DNA from: Paralithodes platypus
Taxonomy: Eukaryota > Arthropoda > Malacostraca > Decapoda > Lithodidae
DNA: 64,000 bases
Direction of reading: 5' to 3'
NCBI GenBank assembly: GCA_032716605.1
Contig: CM064485.1
Coordinates: forward strand, 31,794,762 to 31,858,761
A program made the translations under genes and the position numbers. Position 1 is the stretch's first letter. Each line of letters starts with the position of its first letter. Below the pieces are notes generated by a model. That model saw nothing but the letters and a program-made list of their open reading frames with translations, searched no databases and was not told where the DNA came from. Below are positions 21,152-32,966 of this stretch, one piece after another.

Positions 21152-21168
21152 TATAATATTATATAAAG
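20926..21168. repeat. (TA)n microsatellite, ~240 bp
   Basis: Long TA array interrupted by CCGGTA/ACAGTA variants; it generates spurious Tyr-Ile ORFs. Confidence 0.95.
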
Positions 21169-21214
21169 GCAAGTGTGAACAAAATTAAGTATACATATAC
21201 AATATATAAAATAC

Positions 21215-21372
21215 TTATACACCCTATGTGGTGGATTGTGTTCTTTTATTTAATAATTTTCATTTTAGTAAGCGTTGTTTCCACATAGCGATTTTGATAA
21301 TTTAATTTGACTTTATATTGTCCTTGTCCCAATTTTGGTTTGTTTAGTTTGCAAGTTTTACATTTTAATTAA
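21215..21372 (+). repeat. Dispersed ~160-bp repeat, copy A
   Basis: Contains CTATGTGGTGGATTGTGTTC and AAGCGTTGTTTCCACATAGC, giving an internal CTATGTGG/CCACATAG inverted pair. The downstream TATATTGTC..GTCCCA and GCAAGTTTTACATTTTAA blocks recur with the same order at 27372-27538. No coding content. Confidence 0.75.
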
Positions 21373-22979
21373 TATTATGCAAATATAACTCCAAACAACA
21401 CAACAAGAATAAAAATGCCATTTATAATTTATATTATTAGTTACATGTTATGTAAATGCTAAATGGAAAAGGTGTATAAAACTGAGACATTTTGACGAAA
21501 TACGTAGTTAGGATATACGTATGACATCTACAGATATATTCTGTCCCAGCCTGTTTGACGTTGGCAACTCCCGAATGTCACAACAACAATGACGGGGGTA
21601 GAGGAGGCTTGCCTGTGAACCCCCTTATAATGACGACAATTTCATGATTATCTGGCCTATACAGTAGACTTTAGTTATGTCTATTGAACTTTGTAGTTTT
21701 TACCGAGTCTGTGGATAACGTTGATTTGTTTATTCATAGCGTTATTAGTACAAGGTAGGGATTATTACGAATTTATAGGTACCCTCCCACTTTCTTTTGC
21801 GAGCATGTGCATGCATCACTATTATCAGAACTGTGACTTCTCAATTTCCCTTCCTTTCTTAAAGAGTCCTTGATCACGACCTATAATTTCAGGTACCGGA
21901 ACTATTAACAACAATACAGCAAATTTCTTGGTCCCTATAACTTGCCTACTCACCACCAATCAATTCACTCTTTCGAATTCCACGTACTTTGTCATAGATA
22001 TCACCTCCCTCAATTTCGATCACCCAGTCACTCATGCTAACTTTCTTATCAAATTTATATTCACAAACGCCCCTATACATGACACAACAAATGTTCTAAT
22101 CAGTAATATTCCCAGCTCTACTCTTTTTTCATTTGGCATTTTGGCCTTAACAAATACTCATACCATACCTTACTGGAAATTGTTGCCCCCTAGTTGTTTT
22201 CATTCAATGATTTATTGTTCACCCAAACTGATGAAGTAGGGATGGGCTCACTTTTGGGTTCCTCAAACGCTAATGACTTCCTTGGCAATCACAAACCGAT
22301 TTGGTGAAACAATTGTTCTCCTAATATGAAACAAATATTGTAGCGCAGGTACTGTATAGTTCTCGGAATATAGAAGATTACATAAATTAGAATCTTTGAA
22401 CCTTTAAAGCCAAGTTCTGAAGGATCTGGCCTATAATACTGATTCAAATGGGTGCATTGTGATTCCTTTAACCCGGGAACTGCGGGGAGACTCTTAAGAG
22501 TTCCCCCGGCGGACTGCGGGGAGACTCTTAAGAGTGAGTGAAACAAAAAATAAACTTTTGACATCGAAAAAAAAAAAAAAAAAAAAAAAAATTGGCCCCT
22601 GGGCCATGCAAAATCTCAGTCCTCTACCTCCCCTCCTTCCCCACTTTCCTCCTCTCCTTCAGTTATCACCTATTTTCCCTGTTATTCCCTTATTCTGAGG
22701 TATATTTTCGTGCTAACATTAGCGAGTTGCAAGCAGGGTGTTGTCATCACTGATGGCAAGCGAGTGCAAGAGAGAGAGAGTATCGATCGACTGTGTCTCA
22801 GTGGCCTTGGGGGAAATTGGCGGGAAAGCAGCTTGCCTCACCCATACATTATACAACTCGCGGGCTATATCTCCGATTTTGACCATCCAAACGCTGTTTT
22901 CACTCGTTTTATTGTTGTTTCAGGTTAATACCTTTATAATCAGCCCATAATAGGCGCATATAGATAAGTATGAATGCTA
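21373..22979. other. Intergenic DNA with a poly(A) run
   Basis: No gene is recognised. The 103-codon plus-strand ORF at 21928-22239 has no domain. A 25-nt A run lies at 22567-22591. ACTGCGGGGAGACTCTTAAG occurs twice, near 22480 and 22513. A CT-rich stretch spans 22620-22680. Confidence 0.45.
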
Positions 22980-23467
22980 TTAACTCTTAATTAGCGGCGA
23001 GCAACATAAGTCGAGTTAAATAAAGCTGGACTATGTGGCGGCGCTCGACATAGGTCGTGTGGCAATTTCAGCACGTAATGTTGCTGAGAGAGAGAGACAA
23101 GTGGTGGCAGGAGAGTAGCGAGCGTATGACTGCTCCAGACCACCGCGGCGAACCTACTGACACGAATCCCACCTCCTCCCTCCCTCTCTCACTCGCTATA
23201 TACGGAATTGTATGGGGAAAGTGCCTAATTACATGCTTTTTGCACTCGCGTTGCACGGTTATTGCAAGAAAACTAGCCATCATAAAAGGATCGTTATGGT
23301 GTCATTCGAAAGCTCTGTTTATGCCCTTTCAGGGATAGATACTTGTTTTACGTTCTGGGTCTTATTTAGGCATGAAAATGATCACGTAAACAGCCCTATT
23401 TTGGCTAAAAACACCCCGCTGGGCGGTACATATAAATAAACCGCATAGGCCGCTCGTAAGGTGTTAA
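22980..23467 (-). mobile_element. piggyBac-like TTAA MITE, copy 3, inverted (488 bp)
   Basis: TTAA at both ends (22980-22983, 23464-23467). The left terminus is TTAACTCTTAATTAGCGGCG; the reverse-complemented right is TTAACACCTTACGAGCGGCC. The sequence is the inverse of copy 1 with high similarity, including the CCGCGGCGAACCTACTGACA-type core. Confidence 0.85.
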
Positions 23468-23638
23468 TGGTACAATGAATATTTTAGTGACGGAAACACC
23501 TCAAATACATGCGCACAGGGAGAGGTGTCTAATTACCCCCATGCGCACTTCAGAGGTTAAGCCCGAAACTGTACATGGATGATACCATTTATACATTTAT
23601 GCAGCACGCTCACATCAACCAGTTTCTGGCTTATTTAA

Positions 23639-24351
23639 GCCTGGTTCACACATAGACGAGTCGGTGCCCGAGTCCAACACGAGTGAGGAAATTTTGCTAT
23701 TCGGCAATGACTCGTCAATACTCTGCAACACTCGTGTAGACTCGTGTTACACTCGTGTATACTCTCCGTGTATCGGGGTATGTCCTGGGTACTCGCCACG
23801 TGGCCCAAAAATGTCATACATGCATGAAATGCATGAAATGCATCTTGTCCCCGTCACGAGTCCGAAGGACATACGTGTAGACTCGTGTTGACTCTTGTTG
23901 ACTCTTCGTGACTCGTGTTGACTCTTGTTGAACTCTGCATAACTCTTCATGACTCGTGTTGACTCTTGTTACACTCTTGGGTGAATCAGGCACCTGCACA
24001 ATGGGCGCCACTCTTGGGAGCACTCATTGTGACTCTTGTTACACTCTTGTTGACTCTTGTTACACTCTTGTTGACTCGTGTTGACTCGTACTGACTCTTT
24101 GTTTTCGTATCCTGGAATTTGACCGTTATTTTTCAAATTTATGACACTCGTGTTGGGTTCGTGTTACACTCGTGTTGACTCTCCGTTACTCGTATGGACT
24201 CTTGTATGAACACGTGTTGACTCTTGTAATACTCATGTTGACTCGGGATCAGTTACTACTCGTGTAGTAATCGGCCTCCAGCAACGCCGATAATCGACGA
24301 GTGTCACTCGTGTTGGACTCGGGCACCGACTCGTCTATGTGTGAACCAGGC
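23639..24351. mobile_element. Foldback-like element with ~48-bp TIRs and TIR-derived internal repeats
   Basis: The ends are perfect inverted repeats of about 48 bp. They begin GCCTGGTTCACACATAGACG, continue through AGTCGGTGCCCGAGTCC and end AACACGAGTGA, flanked by TTTAA on both sides (23634-23638, 24352-24356). The interior holds dozens of ~10-bp repeats of the type ACTCGTGTTG/ACTCTTGTTG, which match the inner end of the TIR. No transposase is present. Superfamily is unresolved: TTTAA may be a 5-bp duplication, or contain a TAA (Harbinger) or TTAA target. Confidence 0.8.
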
Positions 24352-24516
24352 TTTAACTCTTAACATCCCAGCATCAAATTAACACACAAAGAAAAAGACA
24401 ACCATAATCTTCCCGGACAATTGGACACAACGACCCCATTACCAAGCCAGGTAAAGGGGACCTTCATGCCTTCAACCCAAAGACCATCAGGAGGAGAAGG
24501 ATATCCAAGGTAGAGC

Positions 24517-24517
<1 letters not shown>

Positions 24518-24551
<34 letters not shown>

Positions 24552-25455
24552 GAGTGTGGGAGACAAAAGGCAGAACTGCCTGTAGTGAGTGCCTCCCCCA
24601 GAGTTGAAAGAGTGACAGGGCCAAAATCAAGGGACGTTCAAGCCAAAATGCCTGGACACATGGAGTTTGAAGCAATTTAAGTCATAGGAAGAGGGAAAGA
24701 CTGATTCTGGGAGAGAGTTCCAGAGCTCAGCTGTTGAATAGAAGACTAAGAATAACGTTTCACTTGGGTTGGAGAGTTGCACAGAGTAAGGGTGGGATTG
24801 TGTTGCAAGATTGGTGCTACATGCTCTACGAAGAGGGGGTGGTATACACTGAGAGAGCTCTGAGGCACACTAAGGCACTAATAGCGGTAGAATAGTGAGA
24901 GAGATGCAACATTGCGGCGAAGAGAGAGAAACTGCAGAGAATTGGTGAGTGGACGCGAGTTAATAAGGCGGAAGGCTTTCTTTTCTACTTTGTCTAAAAG
25001 TGCTGTGTGAGAGGATCCTCCCCACACGTGTGAACAATACTCAATACATGGACACACTGTGCCCCTGTACAGAGCAAGAAGCTAAGCAGGGGATGAGAAC
25101 CCCTGCAGGCAGTTGAGCACACCCAGCTTCTGGGAAGCTGTTTTAACTAGAGTGGTAATATGATCTTTCCAGGAGAGATCAGAAGAAAAAGAGACACCAA
25201 GAATATTAAGAGAAGATGATGGGTTAATTTGTATGATGTTGAAGAGTAGGTCATAGTTTTCTGGAAGGGGGCAACGAGTAGACAGATGGAGAAATTGAGT
25301 TTTGGGAGCATTGATTGTAACAAGATTTTCTCTGCCCCAATTATAGATAGTTTTTTATTAGATAGATTTTTATTAGATAGGTGTTTTATGGCCTCCTTAC
25401 GTGAGTTTTGGAGTTCCTGGATGTGGGAATGTTTCGGCAACTCTCTCAGCAGGAA
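24518..25455 (-). mobile_element. 5'-truncated Jockey-like LINE with poly(A) tail
   Basis: The plus strand begins with a 30-nt T run (24518-24547), so the element lies on the minus strand with a poly(A) tail. Colinear matches to the plus-strand LINE at 60025-62070 cover its RT C-terminal half. Examples are GGATCCTCCCCACACGTGTG, the AGAGAGATGCAACATTGCGG region, and the EAIKHL and GAEKILL coding blocks near 25300-25400. The frame is broken repeatedly. RT palm motifs are missing because of 5' truncation near 25455. Confidence 0.8.
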
Positions 25456-25684
25456 CCAGGGAAAGAAATCTGCATACCAATCTCCTCGGCCTGTGATATC
25501 AGCCACGTTGAACTGTGATACCAGCTATATTTCCCCAGCTTTATGGCCTGTGATACCAGCCGAAGTGGTCCACGATGGCCTGTGATACCTGACGAGTCGT
25601 CTACGACAGGAGCCACACCTCACCAGCACAGCAACATGTGATACTAGTCACATCGGCCTGTGGTGCCAGCTGAGTGGTCTTATA
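25456..25684. repeat. Degenerate GGCCTGTGATACCAGC-type repeats
   Basis: Imperfect copies of CCTGTGATACCAGC occur near 25492, 25517, 25549 and 25578, and more weakly at 25634 and 25661, with spacing of 25-40 bp. A further copy appears at about 26693. Confidence 0.55.
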
Positions 25685-25687
25685 TTT

Positions 25688-25760
25688 GTCCATGTTCAAG
25701 AAGGAGACAAAAGGCAAAGCTGCCTGTAACAAGTTGAGAGAGTGATAGAGAACATAAACC
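25688..25760 (-). mobile_element. Jockey-like LINE 3'-UTR scrap
   Basis: GGAGACAAAAGGCAAAGCTG and the following AGAGAGTGATAG parallel the 3' UTR at 24557-24620. No coding part remains. Confidence 0.45.
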
Positions 25761-27371
25761 ATTGTACATTAGAAGTAATTTAGGTGTGTTGGAAAGAAGT
25801 GTTGTGTCAAGCGTAGTGAAATAAATAATAGGAGGAAGTGTTTGTGAGAGTAAGCTGGATTACTCTTTGTGTAGGTGAGTATTACATGTTAGATTCAGTA
25901 ATTGTTATAGAAATCATTATTACAACTCTCATATAATTTTAGGGTGGTTTACTTGCAATGAATCGTATATTTATGCGAGTGACTGTACATTCTATGAGGG
26001 TATTCATTGTAACTTCCTGGTTTGAGTTTTCCTGAGTCAAATCTTTCTCACGCTCCTTTTAAGCTCGCTCGCACTTTTCAGCACCAGGGACTGTACACGT
26101 GAATCGAATCGGAAGTTAAAATCACATGTTAGGGGTTTGCATGGAGGTGTGTAGTGTAGGTAGGAGAGAAGGTGTTGACTACACTTAGACACAAGCTATG
26201 GGGACGATCACAACCCCGGGAGATTCCCTCCAAACTTAGGGAATTCTCTTTGTAATATTTAAATCTACATTTGTTTGAATAAATCAACGTGGTTTGGATA
26301 CAGAGATCTTTTCCTTTACCTATTTGAGGAATGGTGGCGGCGTATCTATCTTATCTATCACATCTATCTTATCTATCTATCAATCAACGAGCAGAGCCGG
26401 ACGCAGAGCAGAGAACCTACCAGTATACTTCAATCAACCTAATCTACACTAAACCATACTATAACACCATAAGGAAAGACACCATCAGTGTTCCTAGCTT
26501 GGAGTTAACCCCTTCCGAACATTGGCATAAACGTCTTTGTTACATGAGGCACAAATAGAAACAGTGGGAGAAGCTAGGCAAATGCAACATGAGTTCCAGC
26601 AACTCCTTATCATAGGCCTATATGTGGCCTCCCCTAAGTACTGCGCTGCTCGACTGGTGCCTACAATATCAACCACACCTCCCCACCACAGCTACCTGTG
26701 ATACCAGTCACAGTGTGGCTGGTGTGTGTAAAATGCGCAGGAGTGCATGCATGTCGATGTATGCTATGATAAAAACTCCTTTCCTTGGTGCATGGTTAAT
26801 ACTTCATTATTATGATCAAATAATTTATGTTTGCTAATTGTATGATTTTACTATATACAAAACACGTGGATGTTTGTGCTTGTGTGTGTATATGTGACTA
26901 TATTCAGAGTTATGTTTACTGTACAGTTATAACCTGGCACTGGTAAAATCCATGTAGGCATGTATTGTGTATGTTATGGCACGTGTGTATATTATCATAC
27001 GTTTGGGGTTGTATGTTTATTTATGTGCATACGTGAGTACATTTGTACATATTTACATGCGTGTGTGCGTACATCTATACGTGTGTATGTGTCTATATGT
27101 ATAATAAGAATATGCACTGCATGTGTATGTATGTATATGGGTATGTACAGTATGTGTGTTAGCACGTATGTAGATGGGTATGGCTATGTATGAGTATGTG
27201 TAAGTGTATGTCTGTGTGTATAATTTGTATCCCTTTTAGTAGTACAATTATATGTATAAGTCATTTTATTTATACTTCCCAAATTGACTAATTCCCTGAA
27301 CGTGACGATAGTGCGCTGTTATGTGTGCAATTAGGTTGCTTGGGAACCAGATTAACTTGTTCATGTAGTAA
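25761..27371. other. Intergenic DNA with TG/TA-rich tract
   Basis: No gene found. 26870-27230 is rich in TGTGTATG/TACGTGTG words (degenerate simple sequence), giving spurious Cys/Tyr-rich ORFs. An AATAAA followed by TGGTGGCGGCG near 26277-26344 was considered as an LTR end but not supported. Confidence 0.4.
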
Positions 27372-27538
27372 TGTATACACTATGTGGTGGATTGTGTTCT
27401 TTCATTTCATAAATTTTATTTTAGTAAGCGTTGTTTCCACATAGCGATTTTGATATGTTGTTTTGACTTTATATTGTCTTTGTCCCAGTTTTGGTTTGAC
27501 TTTGTTTGCAAGTTTTACATTTTAATGTAGTATATGCA
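27372..27538 (+). repeat. Dispersed ~160-bp repeat, copy B
   Basis: Direct copy of the repeat at 21215-21372, sharing CTATGTGGTGGATTGTGTTC, AAGCGTTGTTTCCACATAGC and the GCAAGTTTTACATTTTAA end, with scattered differences and small indels. Confidence 0.75.
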
Positions 27539-28691
27539 ACACAAAATAATGTCATTATATATATATATGTCCATAAATTAAACCGTGGTAGACGACGGCG
27601 TACTCGAATTATGTTATTTATTGAATGGGCTTTGAAAGAGAGTATTACTCTCAATGAGGCTCAGCCAAAAACACTATGTGTAACCTATGTAAATTAATTT
27701 TGTAATCTGCTTAGGACCTAATACAGATTTTCAAATTCAATTTCAATTTCGTTGCTGGTTCCATCATATAAATGTACAGTACGTTCTTATTTATGTTAAT
27801 TCCAGGTCAAATGGTTGAATGGAAATCTTATTAGCTATTTTTGTTAGTTACTTTATTTGTTCAAACTATTACAATACCAATCCGTTCAATTAAGAGCTGA
27901 TTCTACTAGTCAGCTCGAGAAGAGACCACCTGCTGCTGTCAATAGAGTGCTGTGATTAAATAAGCTTTCTATGGCTTAGGTTTGTAAACCGTGGGACATA
28001 AATGTAGTATACTGTATATCCGCGAATACTGTATATACTAATTTGTTTACAGGATAAGTAGAATGAATGCTTAACATTGAACAATAGTAATATAATACGA
28101 TATGAATGGCACAGTAGAAGACAATTATGATAGAACCTGCGAGGGATAGACTAGGTTATTGGGGCGAGTTAGGTGAAGTGTTTATTTGTGATGAACAATT
28201 TGTTGGGTGGACTCATTTACGGTAACTAAATATACATATTTTCTTTTTAGAGCCGATAGATTCGTGAAGCGTGATTTATGATAATATATTATATTATGCA
28301 AGTGGCAAGAATATCATGGACCTGTTTATTGTTTACATTAATGAGGGATCCTACAGAAGTAACATATAAATACTATGGTAACTCGATTACTGAAACTTTA
28401 ACAATTTTCCGGGAGTTTTTTACAGGAGAGCGATAGAGGGGGTTAAAGGGGGGTTACCTGCTTTTTTATGTTTCTCACCTTTTCTCTCTTCCTCTGGCTT
28501 GTATCCATTCGGCCCCATTCAGCCCACTGTTTGAAGGCGTTTAGGGCCTATCCCCATGACAGGTGTCGATTTTTTCCTGGTGAGCGATAGCGAGCCAGCA
28601 TTGTATGGAGAATTCCGGCTTCGCCGGAGAAATTTGTCTATCGAAAAATTTACAAATTTAGCTTGCTGTAAACACAAATATATATATATAT
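27539..28691. other. AT-rich intergenic DNA
   Basis: No gene recognised. A CCGGCTTCGCCGG mini-hairpin lies at about 28615-28627. A TA tract and CCTTTACCTT-type LINE tail start at about 28680. Confidence 0.4.
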
Positions 28692-28896
28692 ACCTTTACC
28701 TTTAGACCTTACCTTTAGATGTGTTCGCCGCTCTTCTAGCGGCACCAAGGAGCGCGACGCCCCTCGTTATGGGTGGTGATTTGGTGCAGTAGACTGTTTG
28801 AAGCGACAGCTCGCTCCCTTGCGAGGATGGGCTCGTCTGGCACTTTTTGCAGTTCGACATCTAGGGCTCTCTTGAAGTTGTCTAACGAGATGTCCC

Positions 28897-31758
28897 TCAT
28901 GTCATGTTGTTGAAGAGACGTGGGCCTCTGTGTGATAACCAGCCCTCTCGCAGAGAGCCCATAGCACCCCTGTTATTCATCCGTGGGATTTCGCATTCCC
29001 AGCCTCTCCTATCACTGAATTTCATGACTATCGGAGTATGTAAGTTTGGTACTAAACCCTCTGCGATTTTCCACGTGTATATTATTAGGTAACGTTCTCT
29101 TCTACGTTCCAGTGAGTACAGATTCAGTGCTCTTAAACGCTCCCAATAGTGTAGATGTTTTATCGAACTTATATGCGAAGTGAAATTTCTTTGTACACTC
29201 TCTACGTCATTTATTTCACCTGCTTTGTATGGGGATGTTAATACGCTACAGTATTCAAGCCGCGGTAGCACTAGAGATTTGAAGAGCGTTATCATAGGTA
29301 CTTTACCGCGTGTTTTAAAAGTACGCAGAATCCAACCCGTTAGACGTATCGCAGCCGCCACTTTGACCTGGTTATGTACTTTGAAACCCATATTTTCAGA
29401 CATTAATACCCCAAGGTCTTTCACACTGTCTTTCCGTTCTATTATGTGGTTAGATTCTGTTAAGTAATTTGTAATTTCTTTAACACCATTATTATCTCCG
29501 TACCGTATTAATTGGAATTTTTCCTTATTGAATTACATGTTGTTTTACCTGGTCCACTGGAACACTACATTCATGTCTTCCTGCAGTCGGCCCGTGTCTT
29601 CTTGTGTGTTTACTATCTTGCTTAATTTTGTGTCATCAGCAAAAGACGACACAGTACTGTGTCTGGTGTTGGTATCTATGTCGCAAATTAGTATGAGGAA
29701 CAGAAGGGGCGCTAGCACTGTTCCTTGGGGCACTGAGCTTTTGACATCCGAAGGCTCAGATGTGACTTGGTTTACTGCTACTGATTGTTTTCAGTTTACG
29801 AGGAAATTGTATATCCACCGTCCGATTTTCCCAGTTATACCTTTTGCTTTCAGTTTGTGGGCTATTATACCATGGTCACATTTATCAAATGCCTTAGCAA
29901 AATCGGTGTAAATGACATCCACGTTTTTCTTTTCTTCTAGCGCTTTAAGAATTTTGTCATAGTGTTCCAAAAGTTGTGAGAGACATGATCTTCCCGCTCT
30001 GAACCCATGTTGACCGGTGTTGTGTAGTTCATTTGTCTCCATGAATGTTGAAATTTTTCTTCGCAGGACTCGTTCGAAAACTTTAATGATGTGAGAGGTT
30101 AGAGCTACCGGGCGGTAGTTTTTTGGTAGTGCTTTACTCCCTCCTTTATGCAGTGGGGCAATTATTGCGTTTTTCAAGCTATCTGGTATGTCACCAGTGT
30201 CTAGACTCCTTCTCCACATTATAGCCAGGGGTTTTGAGAGGTTTTCCTTACATTTCTTCATTAGGATCGAATTCCATGAGTCCGGGCCTGGTGCCGAGTG
30301 GGATGGCATGTTGGAAATGGCCTCTTCTATGTCTTTTGGACCGAAATCAATATCCAGCATCTGAGGGGTTTCCGTGGGGGAGGTTTCCATGAAAAATATA
30401 TTTTGGTCTCTGATGACTTTTGTTTCATCAGGCTCACTGAATGCCATTTCATACTGCCTGCTTAAGAGTTCGCTCATTTCCTCTTTGTCCCCTGTGAAAG
30501 AGCCGTCCCCTTTGCTCAGTGGGCCGATGTTTGATGTTGTTTTAGCCTTTTGTTTGGAGTATGAAAAGAAGTATTTGGAATTTTCCTTTATACCTGCAAT
30601 AGCTTTCCTCTCCTCTTCCATATGTTGTAGTTCATATAATATTCTTAGCCTTTGTTCAATTTCCACAATTTCTCTATCTATTTCGGCCTTTTGCCTATCC
30701 TGTAGATTTTGATGTGTGCGTCTTTGTGCGAGTAATTTTCTTCTTCTGTACAGCCTCCTCCTTTCCCGATCTTGTTTGCTTCTTCGTTTTGTTTGTCTTG
30801 CAGCTATATGGTGGCTACAGATTTGGGTCATGGTTTCTGTTATTAAGACTAGACATTCTGCTGGTGTCAGGTTATTCATTAAATCTTCCCAGTCTATTTC
30901 CTCCATTTCTTGAGTTACCTCTTCCCACCTAATGTTTTTGTTATTGAAGTTAAATTTACTGAAGGGGCCGGTTTTTGTTCTCGATTCTGAGGTTGTCTGT
31001 ACACTTTCTAAGGTTGTTTTGATCTCAATTAATTTATGATCTGAGTATGTTGTGTCCGATATGTTAATGCTGTGTACTATAGAGTCATTGTTAGTGAAGA
31101 CCAGGTCTAAGATATTGTTTTTCCGTGTGGGTTCAGCAATATGTTGGGTAAGACTAAACAAATCACAAAGTTCAAAAAGCTCTCTCGTATTAGTATTTGC
31201 TTCTCCGGTGTTATTTGCCACTAACTGGTTTTCTAGTTGTCTCCATTTAATGTTTGGTAGGTTAAAGTCTCCTAGCCATATAATATTTGGTGTTGGGTTC
31301 CCCAGGGTTTCCACTTCTGATTTTATTTTGTTGAGCTGGGTTTTGAATTCTTCTAGGGATGAGTCTGGAGGCCTGTATGTAACAATAACTGCTAAATTTA
31401 GGGATTCTATTTTAACTCCAAGTATTTCCACCACTTCATTACTGTTATTTAGGAATTCAGTACATATCAAGTGAGTCATGTATGTACATGGCTACACCTC
31501 CATGTGATCTATGCGTTCTGTCCGCCCTATAGTCTGTAGGTTGTAACCAGGAATCCATACCTCACTATCTTCCTGATCTTTAATGTGAGTTTCTGTGAGA
31601 GCCGCAAATATAGCGTTTCCTTCTTCTAGCAGGCCCCTAATAAATGGTACTTTGTTTGTGGTTCTATTTTTTAGGCCTTGGATATTTGCAAACAAGATTG
31701 GGGAGAGATTGTTTGGAGTACTATGTGTACCTAATAGTCTTCGGGATGTATTGGCCAC
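28897..31758 (-). pseudogene. CR1-like LINE ORF2: AP endonuclease + reverse transcriptase, frameshifted
   Basis: ORF2 copies LINE RNA at a nicked target. The N-terminal APE-type endonuclease starts ILFANIQGLKN, then TETHIKD, and after a frameshift near 31500 continues with VTYRPPDSS, IWLGDFNLPNIKW and TYSDHKLIEI. The catalytic Glu, Asp/Asn and SDH residues are present. The RT follows: SAPGPDSW, LPKNYRPVALTS, VDVIYTDFAKAFDKCDH. A second frameshift lies near 29790, then SSVPQGTVLAPLLF and SSFADDTKLSKIV with an intact FADD. A further interruption occurs near 29520, after which the C-terminus resumes (DLGVLMSENMGFK, LRALNLYSLERRRERYL). The start at 31758 overlaps the end of ORF1 by 28 nt in another frame. 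Length is close to an intact ORF2. Confidence 0.85.
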
Positions 31759-32913
31759 TCTTGGGAGGCCAGGAGGTGCTCGAGGTGTTCTATGTGATCC
31801 TCCATCTCCCTCAGTCTCTTCATCTTCGTCTGCCCTTTCCCTCCTTGCCTTTTTCCTCTGTCTCGTCCTCGCATAGCTAGAGAGTTTTTTGGGCTACCAT
31901 TCGTGTTAGGTCTAGCATATCTCCAAGTCCCTTTAATATGAAAAGCTGGGCATTTCATATTGTAGCAGGTCTTGTTCTCAAGTGATGTCTTGCAAAGGGA
32001 TGGGTGGTGGTATTTGCAGGTTTCACCAAATCTACATTTTCCATGACTGGTTATGTTGTTGCAAATTTTGGGATGAGCAAATCTACATGAATTCCCATTA
32101 TATTCGCCCTTTTGACCAAAGTAGCACCTTCTTTCCAGATAATATCTGCACACTGGTGTAGACAACCCAGTAGGTGTGGCTGGGTCTGCAAGGGTTATGT
32201 GGTGAGCTAAGTGTGGTTGTGGGTGATAGTGGGCTTGGTGTATGGGTGGGTGAGGCCTGCAGGGGGGTGGAGTTACGGGTCGGTTGTAGGTGGGCAGGTG
32301 GCAGTGGTGAGGGGGGAGACGATGTGGAAGGGGAGCCTGATATGGGGGCTTGTTGCATCCAATGTTCATCCTGCAAATGTATTTGATCAACAGCAGTATG
32401 GTGGTCAATGGCCATAGATGGGATTAATGTGGGTGTTTTCTGGGTCTGGGGAGGTGTGGGGAGATGTGCGGCAGGGTTTGTGGATATGTAGGGTGCGAAA
32501 GGTTGTTGTTCGGCAGGCGATGTGTGTTGATGTGCAGGAGGCAATGTGGGCATTATCATGGGAAGGTGTGCGTGTGTGGGTTGTGATATTTGTATGGGCC
32601 CTGAGGCCCCAATAGTTTCCCATTTTCTGTGAAAGGTAGCTATGTCTTGGCTATATTTCAGTCTATCTTGTACTTCTGTATTTTCTACAGTCTGTATGAC
32701 TTGCCATGTGATATCGAAACAACTATCGCAGAAATGGAGGTTCTTCCCTCTTGTATTGTACGCCTCATTTATTGGTGTCAATCCTATGCAAATCCAGTGG
32801 TATGGTTGCTTGCATATCCGACATGCGGTGCCTTTATGCATGTGTATATTCATCTTACAACTCGTACAGTTGTCTCTGGTAAACATTTTGTTTTTGTTTT
32901 TGTTTTTTTCCAC
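31731..32913 (-). pseudogene. CR1-like LINE ORF1: PHD-like finger plus three CCCH zinc fingers
   Basis: ORF1 proteins of LINEs bind the element RNA. The frame starting at 32913 opens with a Cys/His cluster over the first ~65 residues (NCTSCKMN, CRICKQPYHWICIGL, HFCDSC), typical of PHD-type fingers reported in CR1 ORF1s. A Pro/His-rich linker follows. The reading frame shifts between about 32400 and 32190. The second frame (32408-31731) carries three CCCH fingers: one with long spacing (C-x7-C-x12-C-x3-H), then C-x8-C-x5-C-x3-H (CNNITSHGKCRFGETCKYHH) and C-x8-C-x4-C-x3-H (CKTSLENKTCYNMKCPAFH). The C-terminus is basic, then has a short possible coiled coil (KRLREMEDHIEHLEHLLAS). CCCH fingers usually contact single-stranded RNA, so an RNA-binding role is plausible. 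Confidence 0.8.
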
Positions 32914-32929
32914 CCGCCCTTACATGGGG

Positions 32930-32930
32930 G

Positions 32931-32966
<36 letters not shown>

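Noticed and set aside
26127..26345. Possible LTR end with AATAAA and a TGGTGGCGGCG primer-binding-like site
   Set aside because: No second LTR, no TG..CA termini or target duplication, no internal coding sequence.
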